A stretch of DNA of 37,194 bases from Deltaproteobacteria bacterium (lineage in GTDB: Bacteria; Myxococcota_A; Polyangia; Polyangiales; Houyiibacteriaceae): the NCBI GenBank assembly GCA_019313915.1, contig JAFDAJ010000012.1, positions 1 to 37,194 of the forward strand, in the 5' to 3' direction. The position numbers and the translations under genes are program-made. The notes beneath the pieces are model-generated. The model ran no database searches, was not told the origin of the DNA, and saw only the letters and a program-made list of their open reading frames with translations. Positions 1 through 8,840 of the stretch are shown piece by piece. Numbering within the stretch: the first letter of the stretch is position 1; each line of letters opens with the position of its first letter.

Positions 1-2
1 TC

Positions 3-209
3 GCCGCCGGCCCAATCGTGGTCCCGACGATGTATCTACACGGAGAGCGTGACGGCTGCATCGGCCCCGAGATTGCCGAAGACCAAGAGGCGCACTTCAG
101 CGCGCTCTTCGAGATGGTCAAGCTGGCCGACGCCGGGCATTTCTTGCAGTTGGAGCGGCCAGCGGAGGTGAACGCGGCGATTCTACGGTGGTTCGAGGCG
201 CACCAATAG
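3..209 (+). CDS. alpha/beta hydrolase, C-terminal part (5' truncated by window edge)
   Basis: Frame is open to the window start; C-terminal signature VPTMYLHGERDGCIGPE...LADAGHFLQLERPAEVNAAILRWFEAH typical of epoxide-hydrolase-like alpha/beta hydrolases (Asp and His of triad region). Confidence 0.8.
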   Translation, partial: AAGPIVVPTMYLHGERDGCIGPEIAEDQEAHFSALFEMVKLADAGHFLQLERPAEVNAAILRWFEAHQ

Positions 210-256
210 CGCCGTAAGTCGTCGCTCGTAGGTCTCGAGTCTCGGTCCCGGGGTCG

Positions 257-1627
257 CTACACGCCGACGAGCGGCAACTGCCGTCGCAATCCGACGTCGT
301 CTGTCACTGGGATTGGGTAGCGGCCGCTGAAACAGGCGCTGCAGAACCCTTTGCCGCCGACCGCGCGCTTCAAGCCATCGAGGGACAAGTAGCCGAGGCT
401 GTCGGCGGTGACGTAGTCGTTCACTTGCTCAACCGAGTTGTGCGCAGCGATCAGCTCGTCGCGAGTCGGAGTATCGATGCCGTAGAAGCAGGGCCAGGTA
501 GTGGGTGGGGAGCTGATTCGGAGATGTACTTCCTTGGCACCGGCGTCGCGGATCATCTTCACGATCTTGCGGCTGGTGGTGCCGCGCACGATCGAATCGT
601 CGATCACCGCGACGCGCTTGCCTTCGAGGAGGCTTTTCACCGGGTGTAGCTTGAGGCGGACGCCGAAGTGGCGGATCGATTGGGCGGGCTCGATGAAGGT
701 GCGGCCGACGTAATGGCTTCGGATCAAGCCGAGCTCGAAGGGGAGCCCTGCGGCTGGTACCGGAACCACGAGGTCGGCTTCGACCGGCTGGTCTTCGGCG
801 AGGGCGTGGCCCATGCGCTTTCTGGCGTCGTACACGCTGATCCCGTCGAACGAGGCGTCGGGCCGGGCGAAGTACACGTACTCGAAGATGCACATGTATC
901 GGCGCTCCGCGTCCATGCGAAATGGTCGGAGGCTTTGCAGCCCGGATTCGTTGATGACGACCATCTCGCCGGGATTGATGTCGCGTATGAACTCCGCCCC
1001 GATCAACTGAAATGCCGGCGGCTCCGAGGCAAGGACGTATGCGCCGTCGAGCTTGCCCAAGCACAACGGACGAAATCCATACGGGTCGCGCACCGCTACC
1101 AGCTCGTCCGGAGAAAGGAAGACCAGTGAGTAGGCGCCCTCGACCTGATGCAGCGCATCGGCGACACGATCGACCATGGTCGCGGCTTTCGAACGCGCTA
1201 TCAGGTGAACGAGCACTTCAGTGTCGCTATCGGACGAGAAGATCGACCCGTCCCTTTCGAGTTGATGTCGAAGCGCGAGACCGTTGGTTAGATTGCCGTT
1301 GTGGGCGACGGCGATGGAGCCGTGCCCGCAGTCGACGGCAAGCGGTTGTGCGTTCTTGATGTGGCTGCCGCCCGCGGTGGTGTACCGAACGTGGCCGATG
1401 GCACTGCTGCCGGGCAGCTTTTCGAGCTGGTCGGCGGTGAAGACGTCTTGCACCAAACCCATCCCACGATGGACGAAGAGCTGCCCGCCGTTGCTCGACA
1501 CGATGCCTGCGGCTTCCTGCCCCCGATGCTGCAAGGAATGCAAGCCGAGGTACGCCAGGTTCGACGCCTCCTGGGCCCCAAACACGCCAAACACCCCACA
1601 TTGATCATGAAAATGATCGTCGTCCAT
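257..1627 (-). CDS. purF: amidophosphoribosyltransferase
   Basis: [36 protein letters not shown] (class II glutamine amidotransferase N-term) plus [37 protein letters not shown] (PRPP-binding). ORF extends to 1672; ATG at 1627 better fits the N-terminal propeptide/Cys. Confidence 0.97.
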   Translation of the reverse strand: MDDDHFHDQCGVFGVFGAQEASNLAYLGLHSLQHRGQEAAGIVSSNGGQLFVHRGMGLVQDVFTADQLEKLPGSSAIGHVRYTTAGGSHIKNAQPLAVDCGHGSIAVAHNGNLTNGLALRHQLERDGSIFSSDSDTEVLVHLIARSKAATMVDRVADALHQVEGAYSLVFLSPDELVAVRDPYGFRPLCLGKLDGAYVLASEPPAFQLIGAEFIRDINPGEMVVINESGLQSLRPFRMDAERRYMCIFEYVYFARPDASFDGISVYDARKRMGHALAEDQPVEADLVVPVPAAGLPFELGLIRSHYVGRTFIEPAQSIRHFGVRLKLHPVKSLLEGKRVAVIDDSIVRGTTSRKIVKMIRDAGAKEVHLRISSPPTTWPCFYGIDTPTRDELIAAHNSVEQVNDYVTADSLGYLSLDGLKRAVGGKGFCSACFSGRYPIPVTDDVGLRRQLPLVGV

Positions 1628-1709
1628 CACCGACACCGCGCCTACATAGCGCTGGCGCTGCCCGCCGTCCATGACCCCGCATGCCCCCCGCCCAGGCGTG
1701 CGCTAGAAC

Positions 1710-4355
1710 GTGTCAGTCGAGATGCCGCGGGTATTGAAGCGAATCGAATCGGTCGTTCCTCGAAGGGCGTCCGGCTATGGTGGCAAGGCTCGCGGCTTGG
1801 CTGCGCTCGCTCGAGCAGGGTTCCCGGTTCCGGCTGCGTACGCGATGCCCGGCTGGGTCGGCGATTCGTTCTTTTCGAGCGTGCTGGAGATCGAGGACCG
1901 TCCGAGGGCGCTTCTGAATAGTCCGTATGTGCCCGAGGCACGCTTGCAGTCGATCGCTGAGCGCGTCCGCGAAGCGACGCTTCCGCAGGACGTCGTTCGA
2001 AGCGTCAGCGACGCGCTGCTCGCCCTGACCAACGAAGGTGCGACTAGCTTTGCGGTTCGCTCGTCGGCGATGCACGAAGACCAGGAGGGAGCGTCAGCTG
2101 CGGGAATGCACTCGACCCTGCTCAACTTGATGCGCGAGGATGAAGTTCTCAACGCCATCAAGGTCTGTTGGTCGAGCCTCTTTCGTCCCCGCGTGCTTTC
2201 GTACTTGCGAGCGCTTGGCGAGGACATCCCGGTTTCGGTCGGGGTCGTGATTCAGGCCATGGTGCCGACCGAGGTTTCCGGTGTTCTGTTCACCGCCAAT
2301 CCGCTTACCGGCGATGCGGGCGAGGTCGTCATCAACGCCGCATACGGGCTCGGTTCTGCGGTCGTCGATGGCCGCGTGACCCCCGACACCTATCGGGTCG
2401 ACAAAGCCACCGGTCAGCTACGCGACCAAATCATCGGTGACAAAGCCCAACAAACCGTGCTCGAACGCTCAGGCGGTGTTCGTGAAGTCGCGGTCGCCCG
2501 GGCGCAGCGGGAACGCCCGGCGCTCAGCGAGCAGCAGCTCCTGCAATTGACTGACCTCGCGACCCGCATAGAAAGTCACTTCGGAGATCCCCGCGACGTC
2601 GAATGGGGCATCGCCGAGCATCAGATCTACGTCCTTCAAGCGCGTCCGGTCGTCGTTCCGAGCACAGGCAGCCGTCGGGGCTCCCGACGCGACCGTCCAT
2701 GGGACCGACGAAAGATCGTCTGGAGCAACGCGAACGTCGGAGAGGCTCTGCCCGGTGTCGTCACCCCTTTGACCTGGTCCGTTCTCAGCCAGTTCAGTGA
2801 CCTCGGCTTCCGCCGAGCCTTTGGCGCCATGGGCTGCACGGTTCCGCGCGACGCGGAGCTCGTGGGGGATTTCCGCGGACGCATTTACATCAATCTGACC
2901 GAGTTCAGCTCGGTCATGTCGCAGGTTCCTTGGATTCATCCGTCGACTCTGGTGCGGCTCGGTGGGGGTCAGTATGCCTCCGAGCTCGACGAGGTCGTGG
3001 CCGAGCGGAGCTCGACCGGGTTTTTTCTGCGCCTGCCACAAACCGTTTCCCGATACGTCCGTGAGAACTTCCGCCTTCAAGCGCGCGTCGATGACTTCCA
3101 GTCGTATTTCTCGGACGAGCGCATGCGGATCAACGGAATCGACCCGCGGCTTCTCGAACCGAGCGGCCTCGACCGCATGCTTGGCGACGTCGAACACCTG
3201 TTGGACGAAACCGGCTCGATCATGCTGACCGCCTACGCAAACCTGCTCACGGCAGTGCTCGTGTTGATCGGCGTATTGCGCACATTCGCCCGAGATCAGG
3301 GTTCAGGCTTCTACCGTGAGTTGCTCTCCGGGTTGCAGGACGTTGCCAGCGCACGCCCGGGCTTCGTCCTGCGGCATGTCGCGGAGCTTGCCCGCGACGA
3401 GCCCGAAGTGGCGGAGCGCATCCGTACTGCCAAGCTCTCGGAGCTCACCGTGGCGGGCCTGCCCGCAGGCCCCACGCGTGATGCCTTGCGGCGCTTCGTC
3501 GAAGACTACGGATACCGCGGGATTCGCGAAGCCGAGATCGCCGCGCCGCGATGGTCTGAAGATCCGACGGTCATGTTCGCCGCGATCCGTTCGCATCTTT
3601 CGAGTCCGACCGACCTCGACCATCGCGTTCGCGATCTGCGGCGCACGCGCGAAGAGGCCGAGGAGAGGTTTAAGAAGAGCGTTCCGTTCCCGCTTCGACC
3701 TTCCGTGACGAAGTTGCTCCACGTGGTTCGACGCTTCACTCGGATGCGCGAGGATTTGCGGGGTCACGTGGTGGAGGTGCTCGGCATGTTTCGTCGCGTC
3801 GCACTCGAGGCCTCGCGCCGGATCGAAGCGCGTGAGCCCGAAGCAGGTCCGGACGCAGCGTTCTTCCTGACGCTCGCGGAGGTTCGTCGCGTCTTCCATG
3901 ACGAGAACGAGCGGGTTGCGATTCGCGTGCAGCGGCGTCGGCTGGAGTACGAACGCAACCAAGCGCTCCCCGAGCCACCCTCCACGTTCGTAGGGTTCCC
4001 CCCAGATGATGCCGGTGTTGCTTCGACATCCAAGCGTCTGCGAGGTCTCGCTGCGAGCGGCGGCGTGGCCGAGGGCAGGGTGCGGATCCTTCGAGATCCG
4101 TCCCAGGCGGCGGACTTCAAGCGCGGCGAGGTGCTCGTCGTTGCCGCTGCCGACACAGGGTGGGCTCCGCTCTTCCTAGCGGCGTCCGGGGTAGTGACCG
4201 AGCTCGGTGGTCCTCTTTCTCACGCGGCGATCATCTTGAGAGAGTACGGGGTTCCTGCAGTGGTCAATGTGACGAATGCCACGCGGTCGCTTCGTGACGG
4301 CGACCTGATTCGCCTCGACGGCGATGTCGGAACGGTGGAGAGACTGGGTGTCTGA
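1710..4355 (+). CDS. PEP-utilizing enzyme / PEP synthase-like, rifampin phosphotransferase (Rph)-like architecture
   Basis: N-terminal ATP-grasp (GYGGKARGLAALARAGFPVPAAYAMP ... DPRDVEWGIAEHQIYVLQARPV), middle VWSNANVGEALPGVVTPLTWSVL, C-terminal phosphohistidine domain TELGGPLSHAAIILREYGVPAVVNV. Confidence 0.85.
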   Translation: MSVEMPRVLKRIESVVPRRASGYGGKARGLAALARAGFPVPAAYAMPGWVGDSFFSSVLEIEDRPRALLNSPYVPEARLQSIAERVREATLPQDVVRSVSDALLALTNEGATSFAVRSSAMHEDQEGASAAGMHSTLLNLMREDEVLNAIKVCWSSLFRPRVLSYLRALGEDIPVSVGVVIQAMVPTEVSGVLFTANPLTGDAGEVVINAAYGLGSAVVDGRVTPDTYRVDKATGQLRDQIIGDKAQQTVLERSGGVREVAVARAQRERPALSEQQLLQLTDLATRIESHFGDPRDVEWGIAEHQIYVLQARPVVVPSTGSRRGSRRDRPWDRRKIVWSNANVGEALPGVVTPLTWSVLSQFSDLGFRRAFGAMGCTVPRDAELVGDFRGRIYINLTEFSSVMSQVPWIHPSTLVRLGGGQYASELDEVVAERSSTGFFLRLPQTVSRYVRENFRLQARVDDFQSYFSDERMRINGIDPRLLEPSGLDRMLGDVEHLLDETGSIMLTAYANLLTAVLVLIGVLRTFARDQGSGFYRELLSGLQDVASARPGFVLRHVAELARDEPEVAERIRTAKLSELTVAGLPAGPTRDALRRFVEDYGYRGIREAEIAAPRWSEDPTVMFAAIRSHLSSPTDLDHRVRDLRRTREEAEERFKKSVPFPLRPSVTKLLHVVRRFTRMREDLRGHVVEVLGMFRRVALEASRRIEAREPEAGPDAAFFLTLAEVRRVFHDENERVAIRVQRRRLEYERNQALPEPPSTFVGFPPDDAGVASTSKRLRGLAASGGVAEGRVRILRDPSQAADFKRGEVLVVAAADTGWAPLFLAASGVVTELGGPLSHAAIILREYGVPAVVNVTNATRSLRDGDLIRLDGDVGTVERLGV

Positions 4356-5106
4356 CGCCGAAGACGCGGCACCCGAAATCATCCACCATGACGAGCAACT
4401 GCTCGTCGTCCACAAACCGCCGGGGTTGCCGACCACGGCTCCGACTTCAACGGAGCCCTGCCTTGCGCGTTGGGTTCGCGAGCGGTTTCCGGACCTTCAG
4501 GCGCACGCGACGTCGAGGCTCGACTCCCAAGTCAGTGGCCTGGTGACCTTCGCGCTCACCCGCGACGCTAATCGGTGCCTTCTCGACGCGCGGCGCGCCG
4601 GGACTTACGAGCGCGTCTATCTGGGTATCACGATTCGTGGCGTGTCCCTCGACCAAGGGGAGTGGTGCTGGCCGATTTCAATTGATCCGCGCAACCCCAA
4701 GCGCCGGATCGCGGGGCCGGGTCGCGGCGAGCGTGAAGCCCTCACCCGATACGAAGTCGCCGCACGCACGCCCAGCGCCACGCTTCTTCGGCTCAGACCC
4801 GCGACGGGACGGACTCATCAACTACGCGTACATGCAGCCGAAGCCGGTGCGCCGCTGTTCGGCGACTCCTTGTACCAAGGGGAACGGCGCAAAGTCTTGC
4901 CCGAAGGAAGCGTCGTCACCGCGCGCCGTGTGATGCTTCACTGCGCCCGGGTGAGCTTTCCATTGGTTACCGGTGGTACCGGTGGCGCGCTCGCCGGGGA
5001 GCGCTGTACCGACGGCCAGCGCATGTGCCTCGACGCGCCGGCGCGACCGGACATGGATCGCGTGTGGCGGGCGCTCGGCGGGGCCTCAGCAGACCTTCAG
5101 GCCTGA
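4324..5106 (+). CDS. RluA-family pseudouridine synthase
   Basis: VVHKPPGLPT, SRLDSQVSGLVTFA (catalytic Asp), RLRPATGRTHQLRVHAAEAGAPLFGDSLY; overlaps the 3' end of the upstream gene. Contains a 30-bp repeat unit at 4981-5010. Confidence 0.93.
   Translation: MSERWRDWVSDAEDAAPEIIHHDEQLLVVHKPPGLPTTAPTSTEPCLARWVRERFPDLQAHATSRLDSQVSGLVTFALTRDANRCLLDARRAGTYERVYLGITIRGVSLDQGEWCWPISIDPRNPKRRIAGPGRGEREALTRYEVAARTPSATLLRLRPATGRTHQLRVHAAEAGAPLFGDSLYQGERRKVLPEGSVVTARRVMLHCARVSFPLVTGGTGGALAGERCTDGQRMCLDAPARPDMDRVWRALGGASADLQA
4981..5010 (+). repeat. 30-bp dispersed palindromic element, copy in the RluA-family gene
   Basis: ggtggcgcgctcgccggggagcgctgtacc, translated GGALAGERCT. Confidence 0.85.
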
Positions 5107-6134
5107 CGCTTAGGCGAGAACTTCGTGCCAGGGGATTCGTTCTCGGGCCGATTGAAATGTGCCTCGAGCTCTCGATTCAGAATCTCGAGCACGTCTTCTT
5201 GCAGCCCGAGCGGATGACGAATCAGGCGCTCGATGTTGCGCTGGTACACGAACAGTCGTCGTTGTTCGTCGCCACCTGCAGTGGTCGCCATCTCATCCAG
5301 CAAGAGTGGAGTGCGCGGGTCGACGCCCTCGGCGACGACTTCCAGACCGGGCAGGTCGGTCACCATGATCAAATTGCCCTCGAGCCGCTGCGCCACCTCG
5401 GGAGGCAACTCTCGCAGCGCGGTCTGCACGATCTTTTCGAAACGGGCATGTGAAGGCGACCAGGGCGGCCGCGGCAGAAGACCGTCGAGATGTCGGGTCT
5501 TGAGGAACGCGAGAGGGGCCTCGTCGGTGCGCCCCTGCCGATCACGGAGCAGGCCGAGGTAGTACAACACGTCGGGGGATGCGTCCGAGCGTGAAGCCGC
5601 GCGTTCGATCAGAGTCGCCGCAGCGTCGGTCTGGTCGAGCTCGAAATGAGCCCGCCCGATCAGAAACTCGAGTTGTTGATTTTCGAAAGGGCCTTCGGGG
5701 AGCCCCAACAGCAGCTCGGCAGCTGCCGCTTGGTCGCCTTGCTGGAGCAGTGCGTCGACCTTGAGCACGGAGGCATCGGCGATGTCGTCCGCCGTCTGGC
5801 AGCTTTCGAGCGCCTGGTCGAGGATGCGAATCGCCTCCGCAAAGCTTCCGAGGGGGTGGATTAGAAGCTCGGCGGCATTCAGCATGGCCTCGAGATAGTG
5901 CTCGTCGAGGTCAATCGCCTGGCGGTAGTGCTCGAGGGCCATGTCGAGGTTCCCGTTGGCGGCGTGGATGTATCCGATGAGGTTGTGCGCATCGGGCGAA
6001 TCGCCGTCGAGCTCCAGGGTCTGCTCGGCCGACGCCATGGCGCCGTTCAAGTCACCCTGCGTGACCAGCTCCCAGCCGCGGTCGAGATGCGCGCTCAGGC
6101 GGTCCATGAACCCTTCGTTTTGTTCCGACATCAA
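5097..6134 (-). CDS. TPR protein with C-terminal degenerate minigluzincin-like domain
   Basis: TPR helices (DSPDAHNLIGYIHAANGNLDMALEHYRQAIDLDEHYLEAMLNAAELL); C-terminal HARFEKIVQTALRELPPEVAQRLEGNLIMVTDLP...LFVYQRNIERLIRHPLGLQEDVLEILNRELEAHF resembles bacterial minigluzincin metallopeptidase family. Confidence 0.8.
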   Translation of the reverse strand: MMSEQNEGFMDRLSAHLDRGWELVTQGDLNGAMASAEQTLELDGDSPDAHNLIGYIHAANGNLDMALEHYRQAIDLDEHYLEAMLNAAELLIHPLGSFAEAIRILDQALESCQTADDIADASVLKVDALLQQGDQAAAAELLLGLPEGPFENQQLEFLIGRAHFELDQTDAAATLIERAASRSDASPDVLYYLGLLRDRQGRTDEAPLAFLKTRHLDGLLPRPPWSPSHARFEKIVQTALRELPPEVAQRLEGNLIMVTDLPGLEVVAEGVDPRTPLLLDEMATTAGGDEQRRLFVYQRNIERLIRHPLGLQEDVLEILNRELEAHFNRPENESPGTKFSPKRQA

Positions 6135-6202
6135 TATAGCGCCGAAACTTACGTGGCCGGTTTAGGACGTCAAGCCGAACCGTGCGCTATCATGCATTTG
6201 GA

Positions 6203-7087
6203 ATGCTTAGGGTTTTCAGCGCACTCGTAATCACAGCGATCTGTTCGTGCGTCAGCGAGCCCCTACCTGCAGGGCAGACGATCTCGGTCGGTACCACCAA
6301 CCACGGATACCTCCACGACCCGGTCCGCCTGGAGGATCGGGGCAGGGGCTATCGGCGGTTGCGTCCCGGCGAGGGAAGCCGATTCGGCACGCCGACCCTG
6401 GTGGGCGCGATTAAGCGTGCGGCGCGGGAAGTAGCGGCTGCTTTTCCCGGCGGCCACCCCCTTCGCGTCGGCGATCTGTCGAACCCCTATGGAGGAGCAC
6501 ATTCCCGGCATCGCACCCACCGTACCGGTCGTGATGCGGATCTGTTGTTCTTCGCGCGAGACGCCGGCGGCCTGGCCACCCATGGCAAGGGCTGGCTACG
6601 TTTCGACAGCCTCGGGCTGGCGACCGTGCGCGACCGCGCGTTCCGCTTCGATGAAGCGCGGAACTGGCATCTGGTGCGGACCCTAATCATGGACGATCGG
6701 GCGCGCGTGAAGTGGCTGTTCTGCTCCAATGAGCTCAAGGCGCGCCTCCTGCGATACGCGGCTCGGCATGAGAACTCGCCACAAGCGGTGGTTCGGGCAA
6801 CCTGGGTTCTTCACGAACCATCACGCGGCGACCCGCACGACGATCACTTCCACCTGCGTGTCGGGTGCGGAACGGACGAACGAAGCCTCGGCTGCCGGGA
6901 GCAGGCCCCGCACTGGCCGTGGTTGAGTGACACCGCGCGCAAAGAAGACGTCGGCGCGGGTGTGGCCGCGAGCGACTCGCACTTGGTCGGTTGGTTACTT
7001 ACCGAGGAGCATGTGAATCAGAGACGCGATATCGTCAGGCGTCGCCTCGACACCACAGCGAAGCCAACCTCGATCGCGGGTCGCTAA
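6203..7087 (+). CDS. penicillin-insensitive murein endopeptidase (MepA/M74-like), probable lipoprotein
   Basis: NPYGGAHSRHRTHRTGRDADLLFF and DPHDDHFHLRVGC zinc-ligand motifs; N-term MLRVFSALVITAICSC signal/lipobox-like. ORF in track begins at 6182 (GTG). Confidence 0.8.
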   Translation: MLRVFSALVITAICSCVSEPLPAGQTISVGTTNHGYLHDPVRLEDRGRGYRRLRPGEGSRFGTPTLVGAIKRAAREVAAAFPGGHPLRVGDLSNPYGGAHSRHRTHRTGRDADLLFFARDAGGLATHGKGWLRFDSLGLATVRDRAFRFDEARNWHLVRTLIMDDRARVKWLFCSNELKARLLRYAARHENSPQAVVRATWVLHEPSRGDPHDDHFHLRVGCGTDERSLGCREQAPHWPWLSDTARKEDVGAGVAASDSHLVGWLLTEEHVNQRRDIVRRRLDTTAKPTSIAGR

Positions 7088-7768
7088 GTCGGTCAGCTCC
7101 CGGTGTTCCTCGGTCGCGCCCCAAACCAATACGTTCGAGTTCCGTGGCAGTTCGTGTGCCAGCGTGGCGATCGTCGAGGGCTGGATCGATGCCGCGACGC
7201 AATCGATCACGACCAACGGGCTCAACGATGCTGTGGCCTTGAGGTTGTCGAGAAACGCGACGACATCTTCGATCTGCTGAACCGCGGCGGCGTCACCGAC
7301 CTGCTTGGCGATCCCATCGCATCGTTCGCGATCGCGGGTGGCGACGAAGACCATGGGCAGCGCGCATCCCATCGGTTGCACCGTCGGGTACTTCGACGTG
7401 TCGGTCTCGGGCAGGTCGATTGGATCTTTGCGCGTGACACCCGAGTGTTGCCGCTCGCGACCGAGTTTCCGCGTTTCGTCCGCACGTGTGGTCGTGCGCG
7501 GAGGCTGTGAGCTGACCTTGTCCGCGAGCATGAGCATGGGCGCCAGGTTTTGCATCACCGCTTCGCTGACCTCGTTGCCCAAGTAGAACGCTATCGCGGT
7601 CCGTAAGTGCTTGTCTGCAAACTGGCGCAGCGGCTCTCCTGCCGGCGGGACCTCGTGCTCGTGCGCCATGTGGAGCGCGCGATGGAGGATCTGTACCCGT
7701 ACCTCGGGCGTGGCGACCGTTTCGATCGCCTCACGCACCATGCGGGCGATAGGGCTTTCCCTCTGCAT
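6995..7768 (-). CDS. conserved hypothetical protein with receiver-like C-terminal domain
   Basis: Long ORF (track 6995..7810); C-terminal half MVFVATRDRERCDGIAKQV...SPLVVIDCVAASIQPSTIATLAHELPRNSNVLVWGATEEH is receiver-like alternating beta/alpha; internal ATG at 7768 is a likely start. Confidence 0.6.
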   Translation of the reverse strand: MQRESPIARMVREAIETVATPEVRVQILHRALHMAHEHEVPPAGEPLRQFADKHLRTAIAFYLGNEVSEAVMQNLAPMLMLADKVSSQPPRTTTRADETRKLGRERQHSGVTRKDPIDLPETDTSKYPTVQPMGCALPMVFVATRDRERCDGIAKQVGDAAAVQQIEDVVAFLDNLKATASLSPLVVIDCVAASIQPSTIATLAHELPRNSNVLVWGATEEHRELTDLATRDRGWLRCGVEATPDDIASLIHMLLGK

Positions 7769-7886
7769 CTGATCCTCTTCCCCAGAGGCAGCATGTATCC
7801 GAGCTACCACAACACCATAATATTACCGTGATTTGGCTATCTGGCCAACCCTGCCCGAGTGGTGCTGGCTCCGGGCCCCGTGGTAC

Positions 7887-8819
7887 ATGGCGAACATGCT
7901 CGTGATGGGGGTCGACGAGAATGGTCTCGGGCCGCGTTTGGGGCCCCTGGTGGCGACCTCGGTGGCCCTGCAGGTGCCTCGATACGCACGGTCCACCCTC
8001 TGTGATCGGGGACTCGCCTTGGGGCTCACCGACAGCAAAGAAACGGGGGGGTTCGGTCGAATGGGGTTTACCGAGTCGGTAGCCCTGGCGTTGGTGAAAC
8101 GTGGTGGCATTGGGCTGCCGGTGTCGGTAGACGGGTTTCTCCACCAGGTTTCGCCTGGTACCCGCTCGCGCCTTCGAGAGCGCTGTCCCGATGAGCCGAC
8201 CGCTGGGCAATGCTGGGCCGTCAATTTCCCGCTCCCGGTCTTTGGCGGTGATGTGTCTTACGGAGAGGAGCTTCTCGATCAACTCGTCGGTCGCTCCAGT
8301 CTTCGCATCGTCGACGTGCAAAGCCGTATCGCCTGTGCCGGGGTGCTCAACGCGAAGCTCGCTGCCGGCAAGAACAAGCTCGCGGTCGACCTCGAGCTCT
8401 TCGAGGATCTGATTTGCGCCGTCCATGACCGGCATGGCTCGCCGTTGCTCGCTGTCTGCGGGATGATCGGCGGTATTCGCGACTATGCGTCGCGCCTTGC
8501 CCGCTTCGAGCCGGATCGAGTTGGGGAGCTTTCCGGGCGTCGCGGTCAACGCAGATACATGGTCGATGGGGTCGGTGAGGTTCGTTTCGAGGTCGACGCC
8601 GACGCGCGTCACCTCCCGGTCGCGCTAGCCTCGATTGTTGGCAAGTACGTACGTGAAATCTGCATGCGCCGCATCGGAGAGTTCTATCAGCAGGGGATCC
8701 CAGAGTTGAAGCTTGCCAGTGGCTATCACGACCCTGTGACGACGCGCTTCATCGACGCGACCGAATCATCCCGCCGGCAACTCGGCATCGTATCCGATTG
8801 CTTCAGGCGACAGGCCTGA
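7887..8819 (+). CDS. divergent RNase HII-like (RNase H fold) protein
   Basis: MGVDENGLGPRLGPLVATSVAL resembles RNase HII DEaGrGplaGPvvaaav; ALASIVGKYVREICMRRIGEFYQQGIPELKLASGYH resembles AASIvAKvtRDrlM...hkGYgT. ATG at 7887 preferred over TTG at 7833. Confidence 0.65.
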   Translation: MANMLVMGVDENGLGPRLGPLVATSVALQVPRYARSTLCDRGLALGLTDSKETGGFGRMGFTESVALALVKRGGIGLPVSVDGFLHQVSPGTRSRLRERCPDEPTAGQCWAVNFPLPVFGGDVSYGEELLDQLVGRSSLRIVDVQSRIACAGVLNAKLAAGKNKLAVDLELFEDLICAVHDRHGSPLLAVCGMIGGIRDYASRLARFEPDRVGELSGRRGQRRYMVDGVGEVRFEVDADARHLPVALASIVGKYVREICMRRIGEFYQQGIPELKLASGYHDPVTTRFIDATESSRRQLGIVSDCFRRQA

Positions 8820-8840
8820 CGCGTGTGGTAGAAGGCTCGT

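Noticed and set aside
1191-1240. Antisense ALSGERALQ peptide in purF resembling the repeat-encoded ALSGER
   Set aside because: The nucleotide sequence (gcgctatcaggtgaacgagc) does not match the element and the sense strand encodes the conserved PurF HLIARSK segment; coincidental.
6995-7087. 93-bp convergent overlap as evidence for a misassembly
   Set aside because: Both reading frames keep plausible protein sequence through the overlap and other convergent pairs here also overlap; start/stop positions need no error to explain.
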